A DNA stretch of 64,000 nt. Origin: Mesorhizobium loti. Lineage in GTDB: Bacteria > Pseudomonadota > Alphaproteobacteria > Rhizobiales > Rhizobiaceae. The position numbers were made by a program, and so were the translations under genes. Within the stretch, counting starts at the first letter, position 1; every line of letters starts with the position of its first letter. The DNA is taken from assembly GCF_013170705.1 (NCBI RefSeq), contig NZ_CP033334.1:6115501-6179500 (forward strand), in the 5' to 3' direction. The notes under the pieces are model-generated. The model had not been told where the DNA came from. It searched no databases and saw only the letters and a list, made by a program, of their open reading frames with translations. Positions 1 to 8,090 of this stretch are shown piece by piece.

Positions 1-1
1 C

Positions 2-607
2 ACGCAGATCCGCGGCGTTGAGAATGGCGGCACAGTGCTTAACCTGCCGGTGCACAGCTTCCCGACCGACGACGGCTCGATCGCGATGAAATGTCCGACC
101 GAAGTCGCCATCGACGACCGGCGCGAGGCCGAACTGGCCAAGCTCGGCCTGATGCCGATCCTGCACCGGAAGAACACCGATCTCGCGGCCTTCATCGGCG
201 CCCATTCGCTGCAGGACGACGAAACGCGCGCTGGCCGGCTAGTCGACCCCGATGCCCAGTCGAACGAGCGGCTGAGCGCCAACCTGCCCTATCTCTTCCC
301 GGTCTCGCGCTTCGCGCACTACCTCAAGGCGATCGCGCGCGACAAGGTCGGCTCGTTCAAGGAACGCTCCGACATGCAGATCTGGCTGACCGAGTGGATC
401 AACCGCTACGTGCTGGCCAACCCTGCCTTCGCCGACGACAAGGCGCGCGCCAAGCGCCCGCTGGCGGCGGCGGAAGTCCAGGTGGACAGCGTGGAGGGGC
501 GGCCGGGCTACTACAACGCCCGCTTCTACCTGCGCCCGCATTACCAGCTGGAAGGCATCAACGCCTCGCTGCGGCTGGTATCGGAACTGCCGTCCGTGAA
601 GACCTGA
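2..607 (+). CDS. tssC: TssC, T6SS contractile sheath large subunit (C-terminal part)
   Basis: This is the last 201 codons of the large sheath protein; the reading frame is open to the left edge, so the true start is outside the window. The residues 'RGVENGG', 'LPVHSFPTDDG', 'KCPTEVAI' and 'GLMPILHRKNTD' are signature stretches of the TssC/VipB family. TssC polymerises with TssB around the Hcp tube in the cytoplasm and contracts to drive secretion. The stop is 48 bases before hcp, consistent with one operon. Identity is secure; only the missing N-terminal half limits the call. Confidence 0.95.
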   Translation, partial: TQIRGVENGGTVLNLPVHSFPTDDGSIAMKCPTEVAIDDRREAELAKLGLMPILHRKNTDLAAFIGAHSLQDDETRAGRLVDPDAQSNERLSANLPYLFPVSRFAHYLKAIARDKVGSFKERSDMQIWLTEWINRYVLANPAFADDKARAKRPLAAAEVQVDSVEGRPGYYNARFYLRPHYQLEGINASLRLVSELPSVKT

Positions 608-655
608 TTTGCAGCAACCAAACCTTGTTTTGTTTGAAAGCGGTGGAGAAAGACA

Positions 656-1111
656 ATGCCAGTCAAGATTGATGGTTTTCTGAAGGTTCCCGATATCAAG
701 GGCCCAAGCACCCGCGACGGCCACTCGGACGAAATCGAAATCCATGGCGTCGACTACAAGATGGTCGCGCCCTATGACCCGAATTCGCTCTCACGCCGCG
801 GGCGCGTGTCGATGGGCATGATCAAGTTCATCAAGCATTACGACAAGTCCTCACCATACCTGGCAAAGGCGTTGTTCGAGAACAAGGCGCTGGATGAAGT
901 GGTGTTCTCCGCACGGCGGACCATCGATGGCGAGACCAAGGATTACCTGGTCGTCACGCTCACCGACGCCTCGATCATGGAATACGACATGTCGCAGGCC
1001 GAGGACGAGGAAGACCTGATCCAGGAAGAGGTCAGCTTCGCCTACAAGAAGATCAAGTTCGTCTATGACGGCAATGATGAAGCCGAAATGGATGTCTATG
1101 TCGGCAAGTGA
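656..1111 (+). CDS. hcp: Hcp, T6SS inner tube protein (TssD)
   Basis: A 151-residue protein of the usual Hcp length. It begins MPVKIDGFLKVPDIKG and contains 'SDEIEIHGVDYKM' and the C-terminal 'EVSFAYKKIKFVYDG' strand typical of the Hcp1 family. Hexameric rings stack into the tube that the TssBC sheath expels, and they also carry small effectors. The start is preceded at close spacing by the purine-rich GGTGGAGAAAG. It sits between tssC and tssE, and its last codons overlap the first codons of tssE. No C-terminal toxin extension is present, so this is a plain structural Hcp. Confidence 0.95.
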   Translation: MPVKIDGFLKVPDIKGPSTRDGHSDEIEIHGVDYKMVAPYDPNSLSRRGRVSMGMIKFIKHYDKSSPYLAKALFENKALDEVVFSARRTIDGETKDYLVVTLTDASIMEYDMSQAEDEEDLIQEEVSFAYKKIKFVYDGNDEAEMDVYVGK

Positions 1112-1853
1112 GGTTCGGCGGCCCGGCGCGGGCAAGCAGCAGATAGCCGGCAGCTTGCGGGCAAAAAGCGAGGCCGTCCAGCCATCGCTATGGGATCGTC
1201 TTGTCAACGACCTGCCGGGCCTGACCTCGGAGATAGACGGGCTGCGCCATGTCCTGCTGGACGAGCTTGGCGCGGACCGCCTCGACGCCTTCGTTGCCGG
1301 CAGTGCGCGGACCATCGACGCCGATGCGGAGCTGACGCCAGACCAGAAGCGGCGTCTGCATCGCCTGGCCTTCCAGACCCAGCACCGCGCCGAGATCGAA
1401 AGCCGTGGCGTGGTGGTATCGGCGCGCGTCCTCAGGGAAGCAGTGCGGCGCGACATCGAGGCTCTGTTCAACACCGAGCGTTTCGAGGCCACGCCGTTGC
1501 TTTCCGACCTGGAAAACGAGCAAATGGCGGACAATCCGCCGTCGCTCGCCGATTTTCCGGAGGTCCGTCGAAGCGTGGTCAATTACGGCGTGCCCTCCTT
1601 CTCGGGCCGGTCGTCCCGCGACTTTGACCGCGACGTGCTGGCGCGCGAAATCCGCTTAGTGCTCGCCACCTTCGAGCCCCGCCTCAAGGAAAGCGCGACG
1701 AAGGTTACCGTCACCCTGGGCGACAAGACCGTGGGCCTGAAGATCGAGATAGACGCCGTGCTGATCATGACGCCCACACCGGAACGCATGCGCCTGCGCA
1801 CCACGATCAATCTCGACAACGGCTTGGCGCGGACCGAAATTAGGGACGCCTGA
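1092..1853 (+). CDS. tssE: TssE, gp25-like baseplate wedge protein
   Basis: About 253 residues. The C-terminal half carries the gp25/TssE signatures: 'LREAVRRDIEALFNT', 'SVVNYGVPSFSG', 'IRLVLATFEPRL', then beta strands ending 'RLRTTINLDNG'. The N-terminal 'SLWDRLVNDLPGL' is also typical. Between these lies a roughly 80-residue charged helical stretch that makes the protein longer than most TssE (about 130-180 residues). ATG codons at 1092 and 1098 both overlap the hcp stop; an ATG at 1065 is also in frame but would sit deep inside hcp. TssE joins TssF/G/K in the baseplate. The exact start is uncertain by a few codons. Confidence 0.88.
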   Translation: MSMSASEVRRPGAGKQQIAGSLRAKSEAVQPSLWDRLVNDLPGLTSEIDGLRHVLLDELGADRLDAFVAGSARTIDADAELTPDQKRRLHRLAFQTQHRAEIESRGVVVSARVLREAVRRDIEALFNTERFEATPLLSDLENEQMADNPPSLADFPEVRRSVVNYGVPSFSGRSSRDFDRDVLAREIRLVLATFEPRLKESATKVTVTLGDKTVGLKIEIDAVLIMTPTPERMRLRTTINLDNGLARTEIRDA

Positions 1854-1854
1854 G

Positions 1855-3729
1855 ATGGATCGGGTCTTCGTCGAATATTACGAGGAGGAACTTACCCATA
1901 TCCGCGGCCTCGCGGCGGAATTTGCCGACATGCATCCGGCGGTGGCGCGCAACCTTTCCCTCGATACGGTGCCCTGCCCGGATCCGTATGTCGAACGGCT
2001 GCTGGACGGCGTCGCCTTCCTCGCCGCGCGCACCCGGCTGAAAGTCGACGCCGAGCGTTCGCGATTTTCGCGCAGCGTGCTCGAAGTCCTCTATCCCGAT
2101 CTGGTCACGCCGGCGCCGGCAACGGCGATGGCCGTGCTGAAACCCGGCCAGCAGGTGCAGACCATGCCCGCCGGCCACGTCGTCAAGCGCAACACGCGGC
2201 TGGTCTCCAGCCTGCAACCCGGACTGTCGACGCGCTGCACTTTCTCCACCGCGCAGGACATGACGCTGTGGCCGATAGCGATCACTTCGGTCAGCTATTC
2301 TCAGGATCGAAGCGCGCTAGCCGCGGCCGGCATAGGACCGATCGGCGGTACCGGCGGCGCGGCGGCGCTGCGCCTGGGGTTGACGCGGACGGGAAAAGGC
2401 AAACTCGACGAATTGGCGCTCGACCAGCTTGACCTCTATTTTGCCGGACGCACCAAGGCGCCGCTTCTGTTCGACGCGATCTTCGGCGCCTGCGTGGCTG
2501 TTGGCGCACGGCCGGAAGGCAAGACCAACCGGCTGTCGCCCTTGCCGGCACCCGAAATGGTCGGCATCAGCGACGACGAGGCCTTGATGCCGCGCACCCG
2601 CCCGACATTCGAAGGGTACCGCCTGTTGCGCGAATACTTCGTCATGCCGGAGCGCTTTCACTATGTGCGGGTCCAGGGGCTGCAGACCGTGGTGCGCAAA
2701 TGCGAGGCCGGCCTGGAGATCATCTTCCTGTTCCGCCGCCCCGTGCCCGAACTCGCCGACCTGACGCCGGCGGATTTCGAACTTTTCGCAACGCCGATCA
2801 TCAATCTGTTCGAGCGTGAGTGCAATGTCGTAGAGCTCGACGCGCGCAAGACGCGGCAGGTGATCCACGCCGACCGCACACGGGCGCGCGACTTCGAGAT
2901 TTATCGCGTGATCCGCGTCGAGGATGCCGACAGTGAAGGCAGCGACGCCGAGATACCGGAGTTGTTCAGCCTCGGGCAGAACCGCGGCAGTGGCTGGGTC
3001 TATTCGACGGAACGACGCCCTAGGCGAGCAACGGAGGATGAACGGCGCGAAGGCCTGACCCGCACATCATACACCGGGGACGACGTTTTCCTGGCCGTAT
3101 CGCGGCCGCTCGCAAGTCCCGCGAACCGGCCGCTGAAGCGTCTCGACATCATGGCGCTTTGCACCAATCGCGACCTGCCGATCCTCGACGACAATCCGAC
3201 CTTGACGCTCGAGGCCGGTGACCCGGTCGAATCCGTTCGGCTGCTTGGTGCGTTGCGTCCGCCACAGCCAGCCATCCCGGCGGCGCTTCCCGCCGGAGCC
3301 GATGGTGAATCCCGCGCCGACGATCTCGCCTGGCGGCTGGTCGCGCAGCTGGCGCTCAACTTTCTCAGCCTTGCCAGGGAAGGCCGCGGCGTCGATCCGC
3401 TGCACGCGCTGCTTGATCTCTATGCCGACCGGGGCGACCCCGGACTTGCCCGCAACGTGCATTCGATCGTGCGCATAGACTCGCGGTCGGTGGTCGAGCG
3501 GCTGCAGATCGATGGACCGATGTGCTTCGGGCGCGGCACTGAAGTGACGCTGCATGTCGATCAGTCGGTGCTGGCGGGGCAAAGCACCTTGCTGCTTTCG
3601 GCCTTGCTGGCGCGGCTGTTTGCCCGTCATGCCGGAATAAACGGCTTCGTGCGAACTCGCACGCGGCTATTGCAGAAGCAGGAGGATGTGCCATGGCCGA
3701 TGACGCCCGGCAATCGCTACCTGATCTAG
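1855..3729 (+). CDS. tssF: TssF, T6SS baseplate subunit (VasA/ImpG family)
   Basis: A 624-residue protein with the normal TssF length and N-terminus: 'YYEEELTHIRGLAAEFA', followed by 'DPYVERLLDGVAFLAAR' and 'SVLEVLYPDLVTPAP'. The C-terminus has the family pattern 'CFGRGTEVTLHVD' and 'RHAGINGFVRTR'. TssF pairs with TssG and TssE to form the wedge that anchors the sheath to the membrane complex in the cytoplasm. The gene starts immediately after the tssE stop and overlaps tssG by 37 bases, so translation is probably coupled. Confidence 0.95.
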   Translation: MDRVFVEYYEEELTHIRGLAAEFADMHPAVARNLSLDTVPCPDPYVERLLDGVAFLAARTRLKVDAERSRFSRSVLEVLYPDLVTPAPATAMAVLKPGQQVQTMPAGHVVKRNTRLVSSLQPGLSTRCTFSTAQDMTLWPIAITSVSYSQDRSALAAAGIGPIGGTGGAAALRLGLTRTGKGKLDELALDQLDLYFAGRTKAPLLFDAIFGACVAVGARPEGKTNRLSPLPAPEMVGISDDEALMPRTRPTFEGYRLLREYFVMPERFHYVRVQGLQTVVRKCEAGLEIIFLFRRPVPELADLTPADFELFATPIINLFERECNVVELDARKTRQVIHADRTRARDFEIYRVIRVEDADSEGSDAEIPELFSLGQNRGSGWVYSTERRPRRATEDERREGLTRTSYTGDDVFLAVSRPLASPANRPLKRLDIMALCTNRDLPILDDNPTLTLEAGDPVESVRLLGALRPPQPAIPAALPAGADGESRADDLAWRLVAQLALNFLSLAREGRGVDPLHALLDLYADRGDPGLARNVHSIVRIDSRSVVERLQIDGPMCFGRGTEVTLHVDQSVLAGQSTLLLSALLARLFARHAGINGFVRTRTRLLQKQEDVPWPMTPGNRYLI

Positions 3730-4796
3730 ACAAGACACCTGAACCGGACAAGACACCCGAGCTGGACAAGACTGGCCCGGACCGGGCCGAAGGTCTGTCC
3801 GAAGCATTCGACTTTTTCGAATTGCTGCGCCGTCTTGAACAGCGCAGCGGTCTGTTCGGCCATTCCGGACGACCCGACCGCGAGCCCGCGAGGCTCGGCC
3901 AGCATGTGCGGCTCGCCTTTTCCGCGCGGGACCTGGTTCAGTTCCGCGAAGCCAACGACAAGGCGCCGGCACGGGTCACGGTTGCAAATCTCGGCCTGTT
4001 GGGCCCCGAGGGCCCAATGCCGCTGCATCTGACGCGCTGGGTACTCGACCGCCTGTCGCAGCGCTGGTTCGCCGGCGCCGACGCACAGCACACCAGCGAC
4101 ACGACATTCGTGGACTTCGTCAACATCCTTCAGCACCGCATGATCGCCCTCTACTACCGGGCCTGGGCGGATGCGCATCCCGCTGTCCAGGTCGAGCGCG
4201 CGGTGGGTGGCCGCGTTCGCGCCATGCTTGAGGCGATGGCGGGGATCGGGCTTCCCGGCACCCAAAATCCTGATCTCGACACCGTCAAGCTTCGCCAGGC
4301 CGCGGCGCTCGCCAACCAGGTCGACGGACCGGAAAGGCTCACGTTGTTCCTGGCCGAAGCGTTCAAGGTACCGGTTCAAATCAAGGAATTCATCGCCGCC
4401 TGGATAACCATCCCGACGGGGCTCCAGACCCGGCTCGCAAAAGCCTATGCGGGGCTCGGCCGGGGAGCGACCATCGGTCCGCGCGTTTTCAACCGCCAAA
4501 GCAGGATCGAACTGCGCATCGGCCCTCTCGGGCTTGAGGAATTCAAGGCATTCCTGCCGGGAGGGTCGCGCCTCAAACTGTTCAAGCAGGCGGTTCGCGA
4601 CATGGTTGGGGAAACGCTCGACGTCGACCTGCGCATCGTGCTGGCGCGTGAAGCCGTGCCGCCGCCTTGTATCGGAACGGTCCAGCTTGGCCGGACCGCC
4701 TGGCTTGCGCGGCCCACCGAAAGGGGGGATGCTGACGATCTGCGGCTGCGGACAATTGTCGGATGGCGGCCGGAAATGGCGGAGGGCGCGGCATGA
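3693..4796 (+). CDS. tssG: TssG, T6SS baseplate subunit (VasB/ImpH family)
   Basis: A 367-residue protein with TssG hallmarks: 'FDFFELLRRLEQRSG', 'LGQHVRLAFSARDLVQF', 'NLGLLGPEGPMPLHLT' and 'FLPGGSRLKLFKQAVRD'. It forms the core of the baseplate wedge with TssF. The chosen ATG lies inside the end of tssF and has an AGGAGG ribosome site upstream. The first 25 residues carry a small degenerate repeat (DKTPEPDKTPELDKT) that is not part of the conserved domain and looks like a lineage-specific linker. Its stop codon overlaps the next start (ATGA). Confidence 0.94.
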   Translation: MADDARQSLPDLDKTPEPDKTPELDKTGPDRAEGLSEAFDFFELLRRLEQRSGLFGHSGRPDREPARLGQHVRLAFSARDLVQFREANDKAPARVTVANLGLLGPEGPMPLHLTRWVLDRLSQRWFAGADAQHTSDTTFVDFVNILQHRMIALYYRAWADAHPAVQVERAVGGRVRAMLEAMAGIGLPGTQNPDLDTVKLRQAAALANQVDGPERLTLFLAEAFKVPVQIKEFIAAWITIPTGLQTRLAKAYAGLGRGATIGPRVFNRQSRIELRIGPLGLEEFKAFLPGGSRLKLFKQAVRDMVGETLDVDLRIVLAREAVPPPCIGTVQLGRTAWLARPTERGDADDLRLRTIVGWRPEMAEGAA

Positions 4797-6259
4797 GCCT
4801 GCTGCTGACGCTGGAGCAAGGGCCACGCACCCAGACGGTACGGCAGACCCGGCTGGACGAGGGCGAGCTGGTGATCGGCCGCAGCGCGGACGCAGGCTGG
4901 CAGATAAACGATCCCGACATGTTCGTTTCCCGGGCTCATTGCAAGATTTCGGGCGGGCGGGACGGGTATTTCGTCACCGACACGTCGAGCAGCGGACTGT
5001 TCATAAACGATTCCGACAGCCCGCTTGGCCCCGGCAAGTCGACGCGCCTTCAAAACGGCATGCGGCTGAGACTGGGCGACTACGTCGTCCATGTCGACTT
5101 GCAGACGCCAACCGCCCAGGCACAAGCAGCCAGCCTGCCCATTCCGGAACGCCTGCCGCCGGCATCGCGGGCGCCGGTGAGCATCGGCCGGGATGATTTC
5201 TTTTCCGCCAAGGTCGAGGAAGAGCCGCGACGGCCGCGTCCGGCCGATCTGCCCAACCCGTTCGAGCAGCCGATTGCGGGCGTGTTCGAGCGTGCCGCGT
5301 CCAGCCAGCGCAGTTCGCCTGCTTTCGATGACCCGTTCAGCCTCGATCCGGTTTCGACGCCTGTGTCGAAAGACGCCGCTCCTTACCTCGAACCCGGCGG
5401 CCACGAGAACCAAACGGACCCGTTCAGCCTCGAGCCCTTGCCATCCCTCGGACGCGGATCCCAGCTCGCTCGGGGAAAGCCGTCCGATTTCAATGATGAT
5501 TTTGGTTTCGGGCCAGCCGCCGCAACCGGGTCGGCAAACGGCGCCGGATCGGCCGGACAGCGCGAGCGCGTTGTCCAGCGATCCGCCAATCCCTGGGATT
5601 TGCCCGTGCAAGCGGCAGATGGTCCGTCTCCGGCGCGCGCGGGCGCCGCTGCCGCGCCCGCTCGCCTGCCGGCGGCGGCCCAGCCGGGAGGCATGGCGCT
5701 TCGTTCCGCGTTCCTGCGCGGCATGGGCGTCGAGGAAGCCGATTTCCCCGGACGCGACAGCATCGCGGAAATGGAGAAATTCGGCCGTGAATACCGGCTG
5801 ATGATGGAAGGCCTGATGCAGCTTCTGCGCAAGCGGGCCGAGGAAAAGGGAAACGCCCGCGTCGCCCAGACCATGGTCGGGGCTTCCGAGGTCAATCCGC
5901 TCAAGTTTCTGCCAACGGTCGACGACGCCATCGTCACGCTTATCGCCGAGCGCAGCCCCGGATTCCTCGCCGCCGAAGCGGCCATCGCCGACGCGGTTCG
6001 CGATCTCGCCCAGCATCACGTGCGCGCCTGGCGCGGCGTGCAAGGCGCCTTGCGACGGATGATCGACCGCTTTGACCCGGCGGCGATCGAGGAAGAGCTG
6101 AAATCGAATTCGGCGATCGGCACCCTGCTTTCGGGCGGGCGCGGCGCCAAGCTGTGGGAACTCTACCAGAAACGCCATCGTGAAATCGCCGAGAGCGCGG
6201 AGAAAAGCTTCCTTGGCGAAATCGGCGCTGATTTCCGGGACGCATATGAGGAGGAGTGA
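4793..6259 (+). CDS. tagH: TagH-type FHA domain protein 1
   Basis: A 488-residue protein with an N-terminal FHA phosphothreonine-binding domain (roughly residues 25-95, with 'IGRSADAGWQINDPDM', 'VSRAHCKI', 'DTSSSGLFIND'). A long Pro/Ala/Ser-rich linker follows, then a C-terminal T6SS-FHA domain with 'VNPLKFLPTVDDAIVTL' and 'MIDRFDPAAIEEEL'. These proteins bind phosphorylated TssL or PpkA and switch on T6SS assembly. The start at 4793 overlaps the tssG stop (ATGA); a further ATG upstream would lie inside tssG. A second copy exists at 22294, which is unusual for one locus. Confidence 0.92.
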   Translation: MSLLLTLEQGPRTQTVRQTRLDEGELVIGRSADAGWQINDPDMFVSRAHCKISGGRDGYFVTDTSSSGLFINDSDSPLGPGKSTRLQNGMRLRLGDYVVHVDLQTPTAQAQAASLPIPERLPPASRAPVSIGRDDFFSAKVEEEPRRPRPADLPNPFEQPIAGVFERAASSQRSSPAFDDPFSLDPVSTPVSKDAAPYLEPGGHENQTDPFSLEPLPSLGRGSQLARGKPSDFNDDFGFGPAAATGSANGAGSAGQRERVVQRSANPWDLPVQAADGPSPARAGAAAAPARLPAAAQPGGMALRSAFLRGMGVEEADFPGRDSIAEMEKFGREYRLMMEGLMQLLRKRAEEKGNARVAQTMVGASEVNPLKFLPTVDDAIVTLIAERSPGFLAAEAAIADAVRDLAQHHVRAWRGVQGALRRMIDRFDPAAIEEELKSNSAIGTLLSGGRGAKLWELYQKRHREIAESAEKSFLGEIGADFRDAYEEE

Positions 6260-6262
6260 AAC

Positions 6263-6715
6263 ATGATCGATCGACGCGAATTTATCGTTGCCCTTGGCGC
6301 AACGGGGCTGCTTGCGGCTTGCCAGAGCGGCCCGCCAAAACCTTCGGTGATCACCGTCAACGTGTCCGGCGGGGCCGGCATGAACCCGGGACCGGGCGGC
6401 GGTGACCGGCCAGTGACTGTCCTCGTGATGCGGCTGCGCGGCACCGGCAAATTCAATTCCGCCGACTATTTCGCCTTGCAGGGCGATGCCGGTACGGCGC
6501 TGGCAGGCGATCTTATCGGATCCGACCAGATCGCCGTCGGGCCGGGAAAATCCGCGTCCAAAACCATCACCGTCGAGCCCGATGCCACGGCGCTGGGCTT
6601 CGTTGCGCTGATCCGCGAGCCCACAGGCAGGAACTGGCGGACGACCAAGTCGGTGTCCCCGGGATCCAAATTCACAATCAACGTCACGCTTGGCAGCGGC
6701 GGTATTTCCGCCTAG
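6263..6715 (+). CDS. tssJ: TssJ, outer-membrane lipoprotein of the membrane complex
   Basis: A 150-residue lipoprotein. The N-terminus MIDRREFIVALGATGLLAAC ends in a lipobox with Cys20, so the mature protein should be lipid-anchored. The body ('VNVSGGAGMNPGPGGGDRPV', 'VMRLRGTGKFNSADYF') matches the TssJ/VasD fold that contacts the periplasmic part of TssM. A purine-rich ribosome site (GAGGAGTG) precedes the ATG. The Arg-Arg-x-Phe pattern before the hydrophobic stretch resembles a Tat signal. It lies between tagH and tssK as in other rhizobial loci. Confidence 0.93.
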   Translation: MIDRREFIVALGATGLLAACQSGPPKPSVITVNVSGGAGMNPGPGGGDRPVTVLVMRLRGTGKFNSADYFALQGDAGTALAGDLIGSDQIAVGPGKSASKTITVEPDATALGFVALIREPTGRNWRTTKSVSPGSKFTINVTLGSGGISA

Positions 6716-6754
6716 CGGCCAGGGCAAGGAGAGCTCGATGCAGAGAGCAGCGGC

Positions 6755-8089
6755 ATGAGCGATGCAAACAGGGTGCTGTGGTCCGAAGGCCTTTTCCTGC
6801 GGACCCAGCATTTCCAGCAGCAGGATCGTTTCTTCGAGGCGACGGTGCGCGGCGCGTTGCAGGCCGGGCAACTGCATACGTTCGGCTTTCAACAGCTGAC
6901 GCTGGACCAGGCATTGCTGGAAGCCGGCCAGGTCTCGATCCTCTCCGCTCGGGGCATCTTCCCGGACGGGACGCCGTTCTCCATTCCCGACATGATGGAT
7001 GCGCCGCGACCGTTGCCGGTCACCCCGGACACAGGCGCCGGACCGGTGCTGGTCGCCTTGCCGCTGGAACCTCCCGGCGGTGTCGGCTTCGATCCGGCAC
7101 ACGCGGCCGCTTCGGGAGCACGCTATCATGGGCGGATCGTTTCGGTGCGCGACGCCGTCCAGGGCGGTTCAGACCCAGAAGAAATCGAAATCGCGCGGCC
7201 GCAGGCGCTGCTGCTTGCGCCCGGCAGGTCGGTCGGCGGCTACACGGCCTTGCCGATAGCCGACCTCAAGGGAATCCGAGCCGATGGCGGCGTCTCGCTG
7301 GACGAGACCTTCCTGCCACCGACACTGGTTACCGGGGCGGTGGCCTGGTATCGGCAATTGCTTCTGGAAGTGGTCACGGGTCTCGATCAGATCGCCGAGG
7401 CGCATGGCAAGATGGTGATGGGCGGACCGGGGCGCAGCGTCGAAGACCTGCTGATGCTCAACCTCGCCAATGCGGCGCGGCCGCGGCTGGCCCACATGCT
7501 GGCGCAGGATGTCTTCCATCCGGCCGAGCTTTACCTGGAGCTTGCCGGGCTCGCCGGTTCGATGGCCACATACGGATCCAGCTCGCGGCGGCTGGGCGAG
7601 TTGCCGGCTTACGATCACATGGCGCCGGGGCCGGCATACATGGCGCTGGCGGATGCACTGCGCTCGCTCATCCTCAGCCTGCGCTACATCGAGCCGAAAT
7701 CGCGGGCGCTGCCGGTCATGCGGCATTCGACCAACGTCTGGAAAATCCGCATCGACAATCCGAAGTTGCTGGTCGCCAGCCGCATCGTCATCCGGGTCGG
7801 CTCGGAGTTGTCGGAAGACGCGCTGCGCAAGATCTTCGTCAATCAGGCGACTGTCGGCTCGGCCGATCAGTTCGAGGGCCTGTGGAAATCGCGTTTGCCC
7901 GGCATTCCGCTGAAACCGCTCCACTCCCAGCCGCGCGAGATCCCTTACGACGGCGATCGGCTATGCCTCGAACTGGACCAGAAGAGCGAGCACTGGGCGT
8001 CGCTGCTCGATGCTCCCGGCTTCGTCATCGGCGTTTCGGGCGTGTTGCCAAGCGAGCCGCAGGTGGACTGCTATTCGGTGAACAGGTGA
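6755..8089 (+). CDS. tssK: TssK, baseplate-membrane complex adaptor
   Basis: A 444-residue protein of typical length with the TssK N-terminal signature 'VLWSEGLFLRTQHFQQQD' and the middle 'LAGSMATYG..SRRLGELPAYDH' pattern. The C-terminal half contains 'ESKSRALPV'-like and 'LKPLHSQPREIPYDG' stretches of the family. TssK trimers connect the TssEFG baseplate to TssL/TssM in the inner membrane. Only one tssK occurs in the window although there are two TssL/TssM pairs, so one baseplate type may have to dock on both. The gene ends one base before tssL1. Confidence 0.94.
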   Translation: MSDANRVLWSEGLFLRTQHFQQQDRFFEATVRGALQAGQLHTFGFQQLTLDQALLEAGQVSILSARGIFPDGTPFSIPDMMDAPRPLPVTPDTGAGPVLVALPLEPPGGVGFDPAHAAASGARYHGRIVSVRDAVQGGSDPEEIEIARPQALLLAPGRSVGGYTALPIADLKGIRADGGVSLDETFLPPTLVTGAVAWYRQLLLEVVTGLDQIAEAHGKMVMGGPGRSVEDLLMLNLANAARPRLAHMLAQDVFHPAELYLELAGLAGSMATYGSSSRRLGELPAYDHMAPGPAYMALADALRSLILSLRYIEPKSRALPVMRHSTNVWKIRIDNPKLLVASRIVIRVGSELSEDALRKIFVNQATVGSADQFEGLWKSRLPGIPLKPLHSQPREIPYDGDRLCLELDQKSEHWASLLDAPGFVIGVSGVLPSEPQVDCYSVNR

Positions 8090-8090
8090 G

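Noticed and set aside
4445..7129. A long - strand open frame of 894 codons across tssG-tagH-tssK
   Set aside because: It is antisense to well-supported T6SS genes, with Arg/His-rich composition typical of a GC-rich shadow frame.
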